Source of the DNA: Caldifarciminota bacterium
GTDB taxonomy: Bacteria; Hydrothermota; UBA3072; WFRC01
Length of the DNA: 5,391 bases
Assembly: GCA_015486685.1 (NCBI GenBank)
Contig: WFRC01000308.1
Coordinates: forward strand, 1-5,391
Direction of reading: 5' to 3'
The notes below the pieces were generated by a model. That model was not told the DNA's origin, ran no database searches, and saw nothing but the letters and a program-made list of their open reading frames with translations. Of this stretch, positions 5,320-5,391 are shown piece by piece. The number at the start of each line of letters is the position of its first letter. The stretch's first letter is position 1. A program made the translations under genes and the position numbers.

Positions 5320-5391
5320 CTGTATCCCTTCAAGTTTCAATATTCAACTTATTCTCGATATCCTTTCACCTTTTTCCTTTTACATTTCACG

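Larger units (their letters stand above)
4999..5391. other. Repeat-filled intergenic region to the window edge
   Basis: No gene is supported in these roughly 390 bases. They hold four different repeats in a row, listed separately. One frame opens at ATG 5189 and stays open to the edge (67 codons, beginning MKSEEDYDFRGRKIKEL). Most of it translates the REP-like unit and the heptamers, so it is more likely chance or a gene remnant. The GGGAGGG before it belongs to the palindrome and is 13 nt away. Confidence 0.5.

Noticed and set aside
5189..5391. Partial gene running off the right edge (MKSEEDYDFRG...)
   Set aside because: Most of its codons lie in the REP-like unit and a 7-nt-period repeat, its spacing to GGGAGGG is 13 nt, and no domain is recognisable. 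A remnant cannot be excluded without flanking sequence.

Overview
The window comes from an AT-rich bacterial chromosome. It carries a small defence-type locus between two stretches of palindromic and dispersed intergenic repeats. Repeat-rich spacers, a REP-associated (IS200-like) transposase and a restriction-modification gene are typical of environmental anaerobes and metagenome-derived lineages. I cannot name a phylum from sequence alone.

Layout: (1) Positions 1-490 hold no convincing gene. They contain two dispersed repeats beginning TTGTCATT and three copies of a TTTTTCGCAAAAG palindromic unit. (2) Positions 524-4176 encode one restriction-modification enzyme in two pieces. The N-terminal piece (524-2395) has a PD-(D/E)XK nuclease motif and a gamma-class N6-adenine methyltransferase core (YYTP, DPAAGT, NPPY). 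The C-terminal piece (2950-4176) is the target-recognition half, of the type ISP/IIG C-terminal kind. A complete REP-associated tyrosine transposase gene (2382-2957) sits exactly at the break. (3) A 30-nt REP-like palindrome lies inside the transposase gene, and a decayed copy overlaps the stop codon of the C-terminal piece. (4) A convergent minus-strand gene (4239-4964) encodes a protein with a C-terminal RHKILH (R-x4-H) motif that resembles HEPN RNase-type proteins. (5) Positions 4999-5391 hold more repeats: a hairpin repeat, a CCCTCCC hairpin, a REP-like unit and five tandem heptamers.

How the parts may work together: the three plus-strand genes overlap by 14 and 8 bases, so they look like one translationally coupled operon. 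The transposase's last codons carry a strong Shine-Dalgarno (GGGAGGG) 5 nt before an ATG that opens the C-terminal half. The inserted length is not a multiple of three, so the pieces cannot be fused by readthrough. The enzyme is either dead or works as two subunits made from one mRNA. Both halves are long and uninterrupted, which favours a recent insertion or retained function. Both outer genes (the modification gene and the HEPN-like gene) have TTGACA boxes placed so that transcription would start at or within a few bases of the start codon, with no Shine-Dalgarno, suggesting leaderless or near-leaderless mRNAs.
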